The notes: generated from the sequence alone by a model not told the origin. Shown: positions 44,969-54,786, numbered from the stretch's first letter. The stretch: 64,000 nt of DNA from Gracilimonas mengyeensis (GCF_900182705.1 NZ_FXTP01000005.1:186001-250000), one strand, 5' to 3'. Numbers and translations are program-made.

Positions 44969-45703
44969 ATGAACGAAGTATTACAAAAATTAGCCAACCT
45001 GCAATACATTGACAGTCGCATTGACGAGCTGAAGCAATTGAGAGGTGATCTTCCGGAAGAAGTACTGGATCTGGAAACCGATATAGCCCGGAAAGAAGCA
45101 CGCCTCAATAACCTCAAGGAAGAAGATCAAAACCTGAGTGTTGAGTATGACAACCTTCAGCTGGAGCTTAAAAGCGCAAGAGAGAAAATTGAGAAGTATG
45201 AAGACCAGCAGCTGAGTGTTCGCAACAACCGCGAATACGATGCCCTCACCAAAGAAATTGAGGCACAAAAGCAGGTAATTGAGAATACTGAATCTCGCCT
45301 GAAAGAAATTGAAAAACGTAAAGAATCCATTGAACCTGAGATTGAAGCGGCCAAGGAAGCCCTGGAAGAAGCTCAGGAACTTTACGAAGAAAAAAGCCAA
45401 AACCTTGATGAAGTCGTTAAATCTACAGAAGACGAGGAAGAGGAGCTGTTGAAAAAGCGCAAAGAGGTTGAAGAAGAAATTGACGACCGTTATCTGCGTA
45501 GCTATAATCGTCTCAGAGATGGTTTGAGCAACGGCATGGCGGTAGTAGCCATGGACCGCGGAGCTGCTCTCGGGATGGCCCTGCCACCACAAACACAGGT
45601 AGAAGTCCGTCGCAAGAACAAAATTATTATTGACGAAAACAGCGGCCGTATCGTAGTGGATCAATCTTTCTTCGATAAAGCCAAAGAAGAACTCTCTATC
45701 TGA
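44969..45703 (+). CDS. Coiled-coil protein of the C4 zinc-ribbon family, lacking the zinc cysteines
   Basis: A 244-residue protein: residues about 5-185 are a continuous coiled coil (e.g. QQLSVRNNREYDALTKEIEA), followed by a short C-terminal domain with GMALPPQTQVEVRRKNKIII and SGRIVVDQSFF. This is the layout of the zf-RING_7 (C4-type zinc ribbon) proteins usually encoded next to Nif3-like genes. In that family the end normally reads with CxxC before the LPPQ block and CxxC before GRI; here the corresponding positions are G198, L201, D222 and S225, so the ribbon fold is kept but metal binding appears lost. Confidence 0.88.
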   Translation: MNEVLQKLANLQYIDSRIDELKQLRGDLPEEVLDLETDIARKEARLNNLKEEDQNLSVEYDNLQLELKSAREKIEKYEDQQLSVRNNREYDALTKEIEAQKQVIENTESRLKEIEKRKESIEPEIEAAKEALEEAQELYEEKSQNLDEVVKSTEDEEEELLKKRKEVEEEIDDRYLRSYNRLRDGLSNGMAVVAMDRGAALGMALPPQTQVEVRRKNKIIIDENSGRIVVDQSFFDKAKEELSI

Positions 45704-45734
45704 TTTTGATCAGCACATCTTAATTATTACCCCT

Positions 45735-45765
45735 AAAGGGAGGCCTGTTTGGTTTCCCTTTTTTG
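45735..45765 (+). terminator. Terminator after the coiled-coil gene
   Basis: AAAGGGAGGCC and GGTTTCCCTTT pair with a T-G mismatch region in the middle, followed by a T run. It begins 32 bases after the stop. Confidence 0.75.
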
Positions 45766-46418
45766 TTTTGGGGTGATGTTTTTTTAGCAAGTAGTTGTTG
45801 GATAGTTTTAAGCTCTATCTGTAGAGTAAAAGCAGTAAAAATCTTCAAACTCGTACGACAATGCTTTAGATATTAGGAACCCGTGGCGGCGCTCTGTTAG
45901 GAGCAACCTATTGGTAAAAAAAGAAGCACTGCCGAATAAAATTTTCGCCCGGATTTTTCAAAAGCTTTGATAATCATCGAAAATTGGTCGCAAATCAAAC
46001 CGAAAACACCCAGCATGAACACCCTAAAAACTTACAGCACCATGGAGAATAAGCGAGCCCAGATCTCTACCTTTCAGCCACAACCACCCTCTCCTTGATC
46101 CTCTCCCAGGAGAGGAAACACCTTGATTAGCATTATAGCTTAGATATAAAATATTGCCACTAACTCGATTCCTTGATTAAAATATCACACTCAACTAGTG
46201 AGCTTCCCCCGGTAGGTTTTTCGGGGGATTGAGAGGTGGGTAAATAGCACCATTGGGCATTATTGATTTCTCTGGCACAAGACTTCCTAAAGAATCCTAA
46301 ATTTCTTTAGGAATAATCCGGTTCAGTCACCGCTCAGGAAACAACCAGCCCACCACAATCTGTAATTTTCAATCTGGAATCAGCCATTATTTAACCTTCC
46401 AAAAAAGCGTATCTTACG
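45766..46418. other. Intergenic region before rnpB
   Basis: About 650 bases without a credible gene. It contains scattered repeat pieces: CTCTCCTTGATCCTCTCCCA and the following AGGAGAGGAA (46089-46116), and a GCTTCCCCCGGTAGGTTTTT with CGGGGGATTGAGAGGTGGG segment (46202-46239), similar to intergenic repeats elsewhere in this lineage. Confidence 0.5.
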
Positions 46419-46772
46419 CGAGCAGGGAAGCCGGGTAATCGCTTCGTGCTTTGGCACGGGGAGGAAAGTCCGGACACCTACAAGCTCCGCGCTCCCCGAT
46501 TCGGCATTGGCCGGCGAAGGGGAGGCTTGCCGGGAGGAATCCCGGGATGCCAGACAGTGCAACAGAAAACAGACCGCCCGGCTATGGCCGGGGTAAGGGT
46601 GAAAAGGTGAGGTAAGAGCTCACCGCCCCAAGGGCGACCAAGGGGGCACGGTAAACCTCGCGGGGTGCAAGTTCATGCAGATGGTATACGCCGCTTGTCG
46701 TGACCCCATCGGGTAGAACGCGCAGATAAATGATTACCCTCGACAAAATCCGGCTTACAGGCTTCCCTGCAT
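46419..46772 (+). ncRNA. rnpB: RNase P RNA, bacterial class A
   Basis: The universal cores are present in the right order: GAGGAAAGTCCGGACACC near 46471, ACAGAAAACAGACCGCC near 46562, GGTAAACC near 46650, and AGATAAATGATTACC near 46725. The two ends pair as P1 (GCAGGGAAGCC with its complement GGCTTCCCTGC, 46422-46432 and 46760-46770). It encodes the catalytic RNA that trims tRNA 5' ends. A terminator follows immediately. End positions are approximate by a few bases. Confidence 0.96.
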
Positions 46773-46783
46773 CCCTTTACATG

Positions 46784-46821
46784 AAAACCCCGCTCTTAGC
46801 TGAGAGCGGGGTTTTGTTTTT
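46784..46821 (+). terminator. Terminator after rnpB
   Basis: AAAACCCCGCTCT and AGAGCGGGGTTTT form a 13-bp hairpin with a short loop, followed by GTTTTTTG. Confidence 0.92.
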
Positions 46822-46876
46822 TGGGCAAATTCCTGTTACTTAATTCAATATAGAGAGAGTAATTAATCTCGGGATT

Positions 46877-49075
46877 ATGAAAATTTCGGTACTAACAACC
46901 ATCTTTGCAATTTGTCTAATATCAACCATGCATGCACAATGGGAGTTGCGCTATCCAGAACTGCCGGAAGACAAAATCACCGACGTCGCCTTTATCTCCG
47001 AATCAACCGGTTTTTTTGTAAATGAAGCCGGTGCTATCTACAGAACTACTGATGGCGGGGAAGAATGGAAAGAGGCTTTTTATGATGGAAACTCAGAATT
47101 CACATCTATACAATTTATTAATGACCAAGTAGGCTTTGCGTATGCCTACATCGGCTCATGCTTCACCTACACAACAGATGGCGGGAAAAGCTGGCAACAA
47201 GATGATTTGTACGTACACATGGCACGTTCAGTCGTTGGGTTTTCTCGCTCAGAATTTCTTAAAACTGATGAAAATGGAATCTACAAAACAACATCTGTAT
47301 TTGGTGACTGGCAAAAAATTTATGACGTGCCAATAGAAACCATTGATGGAGGCGACCTCTTTTGGGAAGAAACCATCGCAATTCCTAAAAAAACACAGCA
47401 GTTCTCTGATTCCTCCCTCTCTATTTTGTACTACAATCGGTATAGAGGTGATTACCAAAATAAGCAGGATTCTTTGTATTACCTGTTAAGCTCTGATAAC
47501 CGTGGGGAACGCTGGGATTCTACCTGGATTAATATTAAGGGCAAAATTGCTTCATTAGAAATGGTTGATCCAAAAACAGGCTTTCTACTCACCGAAAGCG
47601 GTTCATTCTTTAAAACCGATAATTTCGGGAAAAGTTGGGAGCGAAAAAGAATTCCTAACACAGACGTAGCCCCTCATAACATTGTCCCTTTTTCAAAAGA
47701 CAGGGTATATCTGAAAGGCAGGAAAGTCTTCAAAACCACTGATGGGGGAGATCATTGGGATATTATTCAAGTTCCTCAAAATGGCTTTAACACCGGTTAT
47801 GTGATAAGTCGTTATGACCACACCGCATTTCATGATTTGCAATTAAAAATTAGTGCTGACGGCGAAGAATGGATGCACGGAAAGCAATTCCAAAGAATTA
47901 GTGGATCTAAACTCTATTTTAAAAATAAAACTACTGGTTGGGCATTCGGGCAAAGAGAGGCTTTTATTACCAAAGATGGCGGGTACACATGGGAAGCAGA
48001 TACTACTTTTCCTGATCGTCCTTATGAAATAAAATTCATCAATGAAGAAGAAGGCTGGTTCATAGGAAAGGAAAAAATTTACAAAACTGAAGATGGAGGT
48101 AGATCATGGGCATTATTAGATTTACTTGCTAGCGGGGAAAATTTATATGGCCCAAAAATACTTTTTGATAATAAATTTGGCATTATTTACGCCAATTTTA
48201 ATTGTGAAGATCTTACCTGCGGTAAATTGTTAGTCACTAATGATAATGGAGCTACCTGGGACAATCGACAGGTACCTACTTCCTTTAAAAGCCTGTCACT
48301 TGCCAAGGGTAAAATTTTTGCAGTTGATGGGCAAAAACAGCTGTGGGTATCCAATGATAAAGGAATTTCCTGGGAAGTATGCTATGACTATTCATATGAA
48401 AACTTATGGCCTAAGCCTTTAGTACGTGCTGTTGGTGACCAGGTTTGGTTACATATTGGATTTCGCAATCTTGCCTACTCAAAAGATGGCGGAGAAAGCT
48501 GGCACATTACCTCAAAAGTTGGCCATCAACTAACCGCGGATATGGTACTATTAGGCCCCTATCATGATGGTTCGGCAGATCTGCTTATGGTAGATGAGTT
48601 TGGCACTATTCAGAATATTGATTCGGATCTGGGGACTTATGATAAAAAATATGAAACGCCCCCAACCCGTACCCATTTGGAACACATTACCTATACTATG
48701 GATGATAATAGGCCACTTATCTGGATTATGGGTACTTACAATACTGTTTTATTTAGAAAAGTTTGGAATGGCATTGATGTTTCAAATGCTTTGGAAACAA
48801 CTGAAATTCCCCGTTCGAATGCACTCCATCAAAACTATCCCAATCCTTTTAACCCTTCTACGACGTTTTCGTTCGACCTTAAGAAAACAGGACATGTAAA
48901 GCTCTCCGTATTTGATATTACAGGCCGTGAAGTAGCTGTAATTCAAGACAATAGATTAGCTGCCGGCAGTCATTCTATATTATTTAATGCAGAAGGTTTA
49001 GCTAGTGGTACCTATTTCTATCGGCTAAAAACTAAAGACCAGGTTTTATCAAAAAAGTTTACCCTGATCAAGTAA
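46877..49075 (+). CDS. Secreted YCF48/BNR-repeat protein with T9SS sorting domain
   Basis: A 732-residue protein with a signal peptide ending ...STMHAQ. The body is a series of beta-propeller-like repeats carrying DGGxxW motifs (TTDGGEEWKEA, TTDGGKSWQQ, TKDGGYTWEA, TEDGGRSWAL), as in YCF48/photosynthesis-assembly and sialidase-like BNR repeats. The C-terminal ~80 residues are a type A T9SS sorting domain (HQNYPNPFNPSTTFSFDLKK; FDITGREVAVI; ASGTYFYRLKTKDQVLSKKF). It should pass the outer membrane by T9SS (see porQ at 3186). The role is unknown. Confidence 0.9.
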   Translation: MKISVLTTIFAICLISTMHAQWELRYPELPEDKITDVAFISESTGFFVNEAGAIYRTTDGGEEWKEAFYDGNSEFTSIQFINDQVGFAYAYIGSCFTYTTDGGKSWQQDDLYVHMARSVVGFSRSEFLKTDENGIYKTTSVFGDWQKIYDVPIETIDGGDLFWEETIAIPKKTQQFSDSSLSILYYNRYRGDYQNKQDSLYYLLSSDNRGERWDSTWINIKGKIASLEMVDPKTGFLLTESGSFFKTDNFGKSWERKRIPNTDVAPHNIVPFSKDRVYLKGRKVFKTTDGGDHWDIIQVPQNGFNTGYVISRYDHTAFHDLQLKISADGEEWMHGKQFQRISGSKLYFKNKTTGWAFGQREAFITKDGGYTWEADTTFPDRPYEIKFINEEEGWFIGKEKIYKTEDGGRSWALLDLLASGENLYGPKILFDNKFGIIYANFNCEDLTCGKLLVTNDNGATWDNRQVPTSFKSLSLAKGKIFAVDGQKQLWVSNDKGISWEVCYDYSYENLWPKPLVRAVGDQVWLHIGFRNLAYSKDGGESWHITSKVGHQLTADMVLLGPYHDGSADLLMVDEFGTIQNIDSDLGTYDKKYETPPTRTHLEHITYTMDDNRPLIWIMGTYNTVLFRKVWNGIDVSNALETTEIPRSNALHQNYPNPFNPSTTFSFDLKKTGHVKLSVFDITGREVAVIQDNRLAAGSHSILFNAEGLASGTYFYRLKTKDQVLSKKFTLIK

Positions 49076-49081
49076 ACCAAG

Positions 49082-50359
49082 TCAAACAAACAACCACGCA
49101 CTAACCACGCCGCCAAGTGAAATAACCAGGATCATCCAGAGCAGATCCATGCTCTTCTTCCATCCCGCCCAGAAAATAAACAGCCCGGCTTTTACAATGG
49201 TATTGGATATCACCGCCATCACAATCCCTAAAGTAGCTACCGATCCGGTAATATCAGACTTCGCCATCTTGGACAAGGATAGAGTGATAGCATCCACATC
49301 CATCAAACCGGAAAGCACAGATAACATGTATACCCCGCGATCCCCAAACCACTCCTGAAGCGCGGTAGCCAGCACCAAAATAACCGCCAGTAATGCTCCG
49401 AATTTCAAAGCGGTGGGTAGCTGCAGGGGATTACCCAGTTTCAGATCCGGATTCTCTTTTTCATTGCTTTCTTTGGCATTTAGCCATAGCCAAATCACAC
49501 AACCAATGGTTAACACGAACATGGTTAACAGTGGAATCCACAGTAAATCCAGAATAGCTTTGTTGACAACCGAAACTTCAATAACCACCCGCACCAGCAT
49601 AATAGCCGAAGCCACCAACACCCCCGCTATAAACTTGCGGGTACTTCCTAAAACCTGTTGCTTCGCAAATTGAGCCAGACTGATGGTCACCGCCGTAGAT
49701 GAGGCCAACCCGCCTATCACGGAAGTGAGCAAAGTACCTTTATCTTCCCCGGCGTATTTCACCAACACATATCCCATAAAAGATAAACCTGAGATGAGCA
49801 CTACCATCCACCATATCCAATACGGATTCAGGGTATCCCATGGGCCATAACCTTTATCCGGCAAAAGCGGAAGCAGTATTACTGAAATGATAAGCAGTTT
49901 TATTCCTGCATAAATAACAGTGACTTCCAGCTTTTGCAGCCAGCCATGTAAAACAGGCTTCATGCTCAATATGGCCATGACGGCTACGGCTGTACCCAAT
50001 GCTTCCAGCTGATACCCCAAAGCCGCCCAGGCACCTATTGAAAACGTAAGGAGCAATCCCACTTCGGTTGTAATACCAATATCCTCTTCTTCCTGGGTTT
50101 TTTGTTCAAATACATATGAGGCAATAATGAGCCCGGTGAAGGCTACAAAAACCAATCCCAGGATCCATTCTCCGGTATGAGGAATGAGGACAGCCCATAC
50201 TCCGCCGAGTAAACCGGCAAGGCTAAAAGTTCGGATTCCTGCTACCCGGTCGCCCTCGTCTTCCTTTCGTCCATGCCAGCCCCGCTCTGTTCCAATTAAT
50301 AAACCCGTGGCCAGGGCTGAGAGCAGTTTCCAGACAATATCTAATCCCGCAGTCTCCAT
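49082..50359 (-). CDS. MgtC/SapB N-terminal and DUF4010 membrane protein
   Basis: A 425-residue polytopic membrane protein. The N-terminal MgtC-like part has LATGLLIGTERGWHGR and VAGIRTFSLAGLLGG; the remaining part (IGGLASSTAVTISLAQFAK; LSVLSGLMDVDAITLSLSKM) is the DUF4010 half with about ten hydrophobic segments overall. The family is widespread in bacteria without a proved function; MgtC relatives affect magnesium and phosphate stress. It converges with the T9SS cargo gene, leaving 6 bases between the stops. Confidence 0.93.
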   Translation of the reverse strand: METAGLDIVWKLLSALATGLLIGTERGWHGRKEDEGDRVAGIRTFSLAGLLGGVWAVLIPHTGEWILGLVFVAFTGLIIASYVFEQKTQEEEDIGITTEVGLLLTFSIGAWAALGYQLEALGTAVAVMAILSMKPVLHGWLQKLEVTVIYAGIKLLIISVILLPLLPDKGYGPWDTLNPYWIWWMVVLISGLSFMGYVLVKYAGEDKGTLLTSVIGGLASSTAVTISLAQFAKQQVLGSTRKFIAGVLVASAIMLVRVVIEVSVVNKAILDLLWIPLLTMFVLTIGCVIWLWLNAKESNEKENPDLKLGNPLQLPTALKFGALLAVILVLATALQEWFGDRGVYMLSVLSGLMDVDAITLSLSKMAKSDITGSVATLGIVMAVISNTIVKAGLFIFWAGWKKSMDLLWMILVISLGGVVSAWLFV

Positions 50360-50483
50360 AACATCAAAATTACTTTCGGCTTTTTAGTAAAAAGGTAATG
50401 TAAGCTATGTGCCTAATATTAATATCTCTTTATAATACACTTTAATGGCCATCAGACCAATGTTAGATATAAGTAGTTGTGTT

Positions 50484-50491
50484 TATTTTTG
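50484..50491 (+). promoter_or_regulatory. Possible -7 box for the lone receiver gene
   Basis: TATTTTTG is an exact TAnnTTTG match 81 bases upstream of the gene at 50573. No good -33 TTTG lies at the expected distance. Confidence 0.35.
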
Positions 50492-50572
50492 CGCTAAAAA
50501 ATTTCGTTTCACCACATTTCATAGTATTATTAGTGATGCACATTACATGGCAACGCTAATTAATATAAAAAC

Positions 50573-50956
50573 ATGGATACGAAGCAGAAAAAAACAGTGA
50601 TGATCGTGGAAGACGATCTGATACTGAACCTTCTGTATGAGAGCTATCTGGAAAAGTTAGGATATGATGCTGAAGGAGAGCTTGTGTATGGCAAAACCGC
50701 CATCGAAGTAGCCAAAAAAATCGATCCTGATCTCATTCTTATGGATATCTCTCTGGAAGGTGATATTGATGGAATTACAGCCATGAAGGAGATTCGTAAA
50801 TTTTCTGATGTTCCTGTAATATACATTACCGGAAATTCAGATCCGCACCATGTGCAACGAGCCAAAGAAACCGGCTACCTTGATTACCTCGTTAAACCCA
50901 TTGAGTTTAATGACCTAAAAGAATCTATCGAGAGAAACTATAAGAAAATTCATTAA
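50573..50956 (+). CDS. Single-domain response regulator (receiver only)
   Basis: A 127-residue CheY-like protein with acidic pocket E13/D14/D15, phosphoacceptor D58 (LILMDISLEGD), the switch Thr in YITGNSD and the conserved Lys in YLVKPIEF. No output domain, so it works through protein contacts or as a phosphate relay. It is orphan: no kinase gene is directly adjacent, but a kinase and OmpR-type regulator lie 2-4 kb downstream, with the M1 peptidase between. Confidence 0.94.
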   Translation: MDTKQKKTVMIVEDDLILNLLYESYLEKLGYDAEGELVYGKTAIEVAKKIDPDLILMDISLEGDIDGITAMKEIRKFSDVPVIYITGNSDPHHVQRAKETGYLDYLVKPIEFNDLKESIERNYKKIH

Positions 50957-51015
50957 TCTGTCGTTTCTCTCCCTTTTCGTTTTTTATCCACGCCCCTCCT
51001 TAATTTGTACTTATT

Positions 51016-52986
51016 ATGAGAAATCTTTTTTTCCTTTCCCTGCTAGTTGCTACACTCGCAGCGTGTAGCGCCCCCAAAAATACCACCTCTTCAAATATCA
51101 CCAAAAACAACTTTGAGCCTCAAAGACCTATTCCATACCCTATTGAAATGCCCATGAATTTTGAAGTGGCTTTAAATAACGGCACCCGCACATTATCCGG
51201 AGTTCCTGGGGAGAATTATTTTACCAACACTTATACCTATAAGCTGGATGCTACGCTGTCTCCCCAAGATACTATGCTTTACGGAAAGGCAGATATCACC
51301 TATACCAACAATTCACCGGACACGCTAAACATCCTCGTTTTTGAACTCAGCCAGAACCTCCACAAAAAAGGTGTACCGCGTAAGGAATTTGTAGAGATCA
51401 CAGGCGGCATGAATATTGAACGAGTTGCCACCGCAGACCGGGAACTTCAGAAAGTAAATCAGTATCGCCTTGGATATGTGATTCAAGGTACGCATATGCT
51501 GGTAATACCAGGAACAGAAATCGTCCCTGGTGAGAGCATTGATCTCGAAATTGACTGGAATTTTAAGATACCGCAAGCTGGTGCCAGCGGACGCATGGGT
51601 TACAGCCGGGATAACTTATTTTACCTGGCTTACTGGTTCCCCCATGTTTCAACTTATGATGATCTGCAGGGCTGGTTTGCCGATCACTTTACTGGAAATG
51701 CCGAATTTTATCACGATTTTGGTGATTACGATATTTCCATCACCGCACCTGAACAATGGCTGGTGATGAGTACCGGAGAGTTTCTTAATGCTGATGAAGT
51801 CCTAAGCCCTGCGGTACTTGAGCGCTACCAACAAGCCGGTTCATCTGACGAAGCTATCACCGTAGTATCACCAGATGATTTTGGCAACGCAACGGTTAGC
51901 AGTGATGACAGCCTACTTACCTGGAAATTTTCCGCTGAAAAAGTACGTGATGTAGCTTTTAGTGCCACCCTCGAATCGCAGTGGGACGCTATGCGTACAC
52001 CCGTAGGCGATATGGACGGAGACGGGCAGACTGACTACTCCCGCATCAATGCCTTTTGGAGAAGTTCTGCCCCGCTTTGGGAAGATGCAGCTGATTTTAC
52101 AGCCCATTCTATCTCTTACCTTTCAGAATATACCAATCACCCATACCCATGGCCACATATGACTTCGGTTGAGGGAGCCGAAATTATTGGCGGCGGCATG
52201 GAATTCCCCATGATGACCATCATTGGCAGTTACAATCGGGCAGGAAGCCAAGCGCTATACAATGTTACCGCTCATGAAATTGCCCACATGTGGATCCCAA
52301 TGATTGTAAGCACCAACGAACGGCGCTTTGCCTGGATGGACGAGGGAGCCACTACTTTCCATGAAGCACAAGCCCGCTGGGATCGCTATCCTGATTCTTT
52401 TAGTCGATTGGATGAATTTGAGCCTTATCTCGGCCTGGCTGGCTCTTCCTATGAAGGCGAAATCATGCGCTGGTCCGATTATCATTACCCGGGACCTGCT
52501 TATGGCGTGGCCTCATATCCCAAACCCGGAAGTGTGCTTATAGCCTTGCAGGGAGTGTTAGGAGAAGAACTGTTCACCAACGCCTGGCTTACATTTATTG
52601 ACCGATGGGCTTATAAACATCCCACACCACTGGATATGTTTAACACCTTTGAGGATGTATCAGGTCGTGAGCTGGATTGGTTCTGGCGCGCATGGTACTA
52701 CGAAACCTGGACACTTGATCAGTCTATCGATTCCGTTACCCAGGATGGAGATCAGGCTACCATCGTTATCAGAGACTTAGGAAAAATTCCCATGCCGGTT
52801 GATTTAACTATTAGCTATGAAGATGGCACCGAGAAAACTCATCGCATCCCTGTCGACACATGGCTTCAGGGGCACAGAGAAGTTTCTATTCAGCTTGATA
52901 CCCCTTCTCCAATTTCAGAGGTAGTAATTGATAAAGAGCACTACTACCCGGATGTGAATCGTGCCAACAATGACTGGCAAAACTGA
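51016..52986 (+). CDS. M1-family aminopeptidase-like lipoprotein
   Basis: A 656-residue lipoprotein (lipobox LAAC, C17) with an M1 gluzincin domain. The zinc motif HEIAH is at 420-424, the third zinc ligand is in FAWMDEGATTFHEAQ, and the substrate-binding GGGMEFPM block precedes it (in place of the usual GAMEN). A Tyr-rich segment after it (YPKPGSVLIALQGVLGEELF) fits the family. It probably cleaves N-terminal residues of peptides in the periplasm or on the surface. A hairpin overlaps the stop codon, and a two-component pair follows 84 bases later, possibly co-regulated. Confidence 0.93.
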   Translation: MRNLFFLSLLVATLAACSAPKNTTSSNITKNNFEPQRPIPYPIEMPMNFEVALNNGTRTLSGVPGENYFTNTYTYKLDATLSPQDTMLYGKADITYTNNSPDTLNILVFELSQNLHKKGVPRKEFVEITGGMNIERVATADRELQKVNQYRLGYVIQGTHMLVIPGTEIVPGESIDLEIDWNFKIPQAGASGRMGYSRDNLFYLAYWFPHVSTYDDLQGWFADHFTGNAEFYHDFGDYDISITAPEQWLVMSTGEFLNADEVLSPAVLERYQQAGSSDEAITVVSPDDFGNATVSSDDSLLTWKFSAEKVRDVAFSATLESQWDAMRTPVGDMDGDGQTDYSRINAFWRSSAPLWEDAADFTAHSISYLSEYTNHPYPWPHMTSVEGAEIIGGGMEFPMMTIIGSYNRAGSQALYNVTAHEIAHMWIPMIVSTNERRFAWMDEGATTFHEAQARWDRYPDSFSRLDEFEPYLGLAGSSYEGEIMRWSDYHYPGPAYGVASYPKPGSVLIALQGVLGEELFTNAWLTFIDRWAYKHPTPLDMFNTFEDVSGRELDWFWRAWYYETWTLDQSIDSVTQDGDQATIVIRDLGKIPMPVDLTISYEDGTEKTHRIPVDTWLQGHREVSIQLDTPSPISEVVIDKEHYYPDVNRANNDWQN

Positions 52987-53016
52987 TTTTTTGATTTTGT
53001 ATGGAAAAAATCAGTT
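52981..53016 (+). terminator. AT-rich hairpin spanning the M1 peptidase stop codon
   Basis: AACTGATTTTTT (52981-52992) and AAAAAATCAGTT (53005-53016) are perfectly complementary over 12 bp with a 12-base loop, and the stop codon TGA lies in the left arm. It may act as a weak terminator or mRNA 3' end signal; the T run is inside the stem. Confidence 0.5.
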
Positions 53017-53070
53017 TATGCCTATATTTATTAGTTCTTCACTCGTATTGAATGTAAACTTTTTAAGCCT

Positions 53071-54786
53071 ATGAACCTTTTACGAAACAGGGGACTCCGC
53101 TGGATTCTGCTTATGATTGGCCTGGCTGCCATCATAGCACTCACCGGCATGAATGTACTCTCCCTGTACGACTTGCGCGACCAAATGGTAGAGGGAGAAA
53201 GAGAGCGGCGTATTTCTCAACTGGATGAAATCAGCCAAACTATCCTAAATGACCTCAGGGCACCATTATCAGGCTTTTATAAGCTTGAAATGGAAACGGT
53301 AGAACCCCATTTAGAACAAACCGGTCAGTTGCCCCCAAAACTGCAGGAGATGCTACATAAGGCATCCCAAACCGCCTATTTCAACGGTATTTATTACACC
53401 CCTGAAGGCACCAATCCCTGTGACAGTAACAGCACGGTTTATCAATACAATAAGCAGGATCGAGAGCTTTTCACCACCAACAGCTACCCTAATCTTTTAT
53501 GTGATGGAGTTGGATTGGTACGCACAAAAACAAAAATCCAGCTCAACGATTTTGACTATCGCTGGAATAATAACTTAGAGTTCGACACTCACAGAAGCAT
53601 GAATGTGGGGCTAATCAATCTATCGGAAAACCGCATTGTTGGCTACCTCACCTTCACACTCAATAAAGAATATATTGTCAACGAAGTAATCGATCCTTTG
53701 CTGGATGATTATTTCGGCGATAGCGAAGAAACCGGAGTAGTCGTATGGCTTCACGACTGGACCAATGAAGATGTACTAGCTTCTAACGACAGCAATGTTG
53801 AATACGACCGGGATAAGGTAGATCATCGCTATCGATTTTCTTATTTCTTCGATACCTGGTCTTTTAGGATGGCTTTCCTTCAATCTCCTGTAGCAAATGC
53901 TTACAATGCCACTCTATTTAAAAACCTCGCTGTTTTAGGGGTAGCCGTACTTTTTCTGCTTGGTGCCCTCATCTTTATGTTTATCACAGCACAGCGGGAG
54001 CGTAACCTGGCACAACGACAGGCCAGCTTTTTGGCAAATGTGACTCATGAGCTTAAGACTCCTCTTGCCGTTATGCAGGCCGCGGGCGAAAATATATCAG
54101 ACGGCCGTGTTACAGAACCTAAGCGCCTCAAACAATATGGAGAACATATTTACAACGAATCCATCCGCTTGCGGGGCATGATTGAAAAGTTACTGGATGT
54201 TGCCCGCGTGGATTCAGGACAAGCTATGCTGAAAGCCGCTCCCTACAGGCTCAATGAGTTGTTGGAAAGCTACCTGGAGGAAAACCTTAGCTATATTGAA
54301 GGAAAAGGTTTTACGGTTCGCAAGAAAATCAAGGAAGAGAAGGCTTTCACTATGATTGACCGTGACAGCTTTGAGACGATTATCAGCAACCTCACAGAAA
54401 ATGCTATCAAATACAGCAGTGATGTGAAGTTCATTGAGTATCAGATATCATCGGACGACGGTCACGTCTACCTCAGCGTTACCGATCATGGAATTGGCAT
54501 CCCCAAAAAAGCACAAAAGAATATTTTCAATAAGTTTTACCGGGTTGAAGACTCAGATACCCTGAGCACAAAAGTGAAAGGACATGGCCTTGGCTTGAGC
54601 ATTGTCAAAAATATGGTGAACCTGAATGGAGGATCCATCAATGTTAAAAGCACCGTAGGCCGTGGGACAACATTTATTGTCAGATTTCCTAAATTAGTTA
54701 AGGATGATCTTTCCCCAGAGCAACGTGCGGCTGGCTCATCACCCCAACAATCTATAAAAAAGCGTACAGAAGAATATGTCGGATAA
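53071..54786 (+). CDS. Membrane sensor histidine kinase
   Basis: A 571-residue kinase: transmembrane helix about 11-31, periplasmic sensor of roughly 255 residues (32-288, containing the CDSNSTVYQYNKQD region with a pair of cysteines C117 and about C149), second transmembrane helix about 289-310, then HisKA with H326 (NVTHELKTPLAVMQAAGE), N box NLTENAIKYS, G1 DHGIGIP and G2 GHGLGLSIVKNMV. It overlaps the downstream response regulator gene by 11 bases, forming a cognate pair. The signal is unknown. Confidence 0.94.
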   Translation: MNLLRNRGLRWILLMIGLAAIIALTGMNVLSLYDLRDQMVEGERERRISQLDEISQTILNDLRAPLSGFYKLEMETVEPHLEQTGQLPPKLQEMLHKASQTAYFNGIYYTPEGTNPCDSNSTVYQYNKQDRELFTTNSYPNLLCDGVGLVRTKTKIQLNDFDYRWNNNLEFDTHRSMNVGLINLSENRIVGYLTFTLNKEYIVNEVIDPLLDDYFGDSEETGVVVWLHDWTNEDVLASNDSNVEYDRDKVDHRYRFSYFFDTWSFRMAFLQSPVANAYNATLFKNLAVLGVAVLFLLGALIFMFITAQRERNLAQRQASFLANVTHELKTPLAVMQAAGENISDGRVTEPKRLKQYGEHIYNESIRLRGMIEKLLDVARVDSGQAMLKAAPYRLNELLESYLEENLSYIEGKGFTVRKKIKEEKAFTMIDRDSFETIISNLTENAIKYSSDVKFIEYQISSDDGHVYLSVTDHGIGIPKKAQKNIFNKFYRVEDSDTLSTKVKGHGLGLSIVKNMVNLNGGSINVKSTVGRGTTFIVRFPKLVKDDLSPEQRAAGSSPQQSIKKRTEEYVG

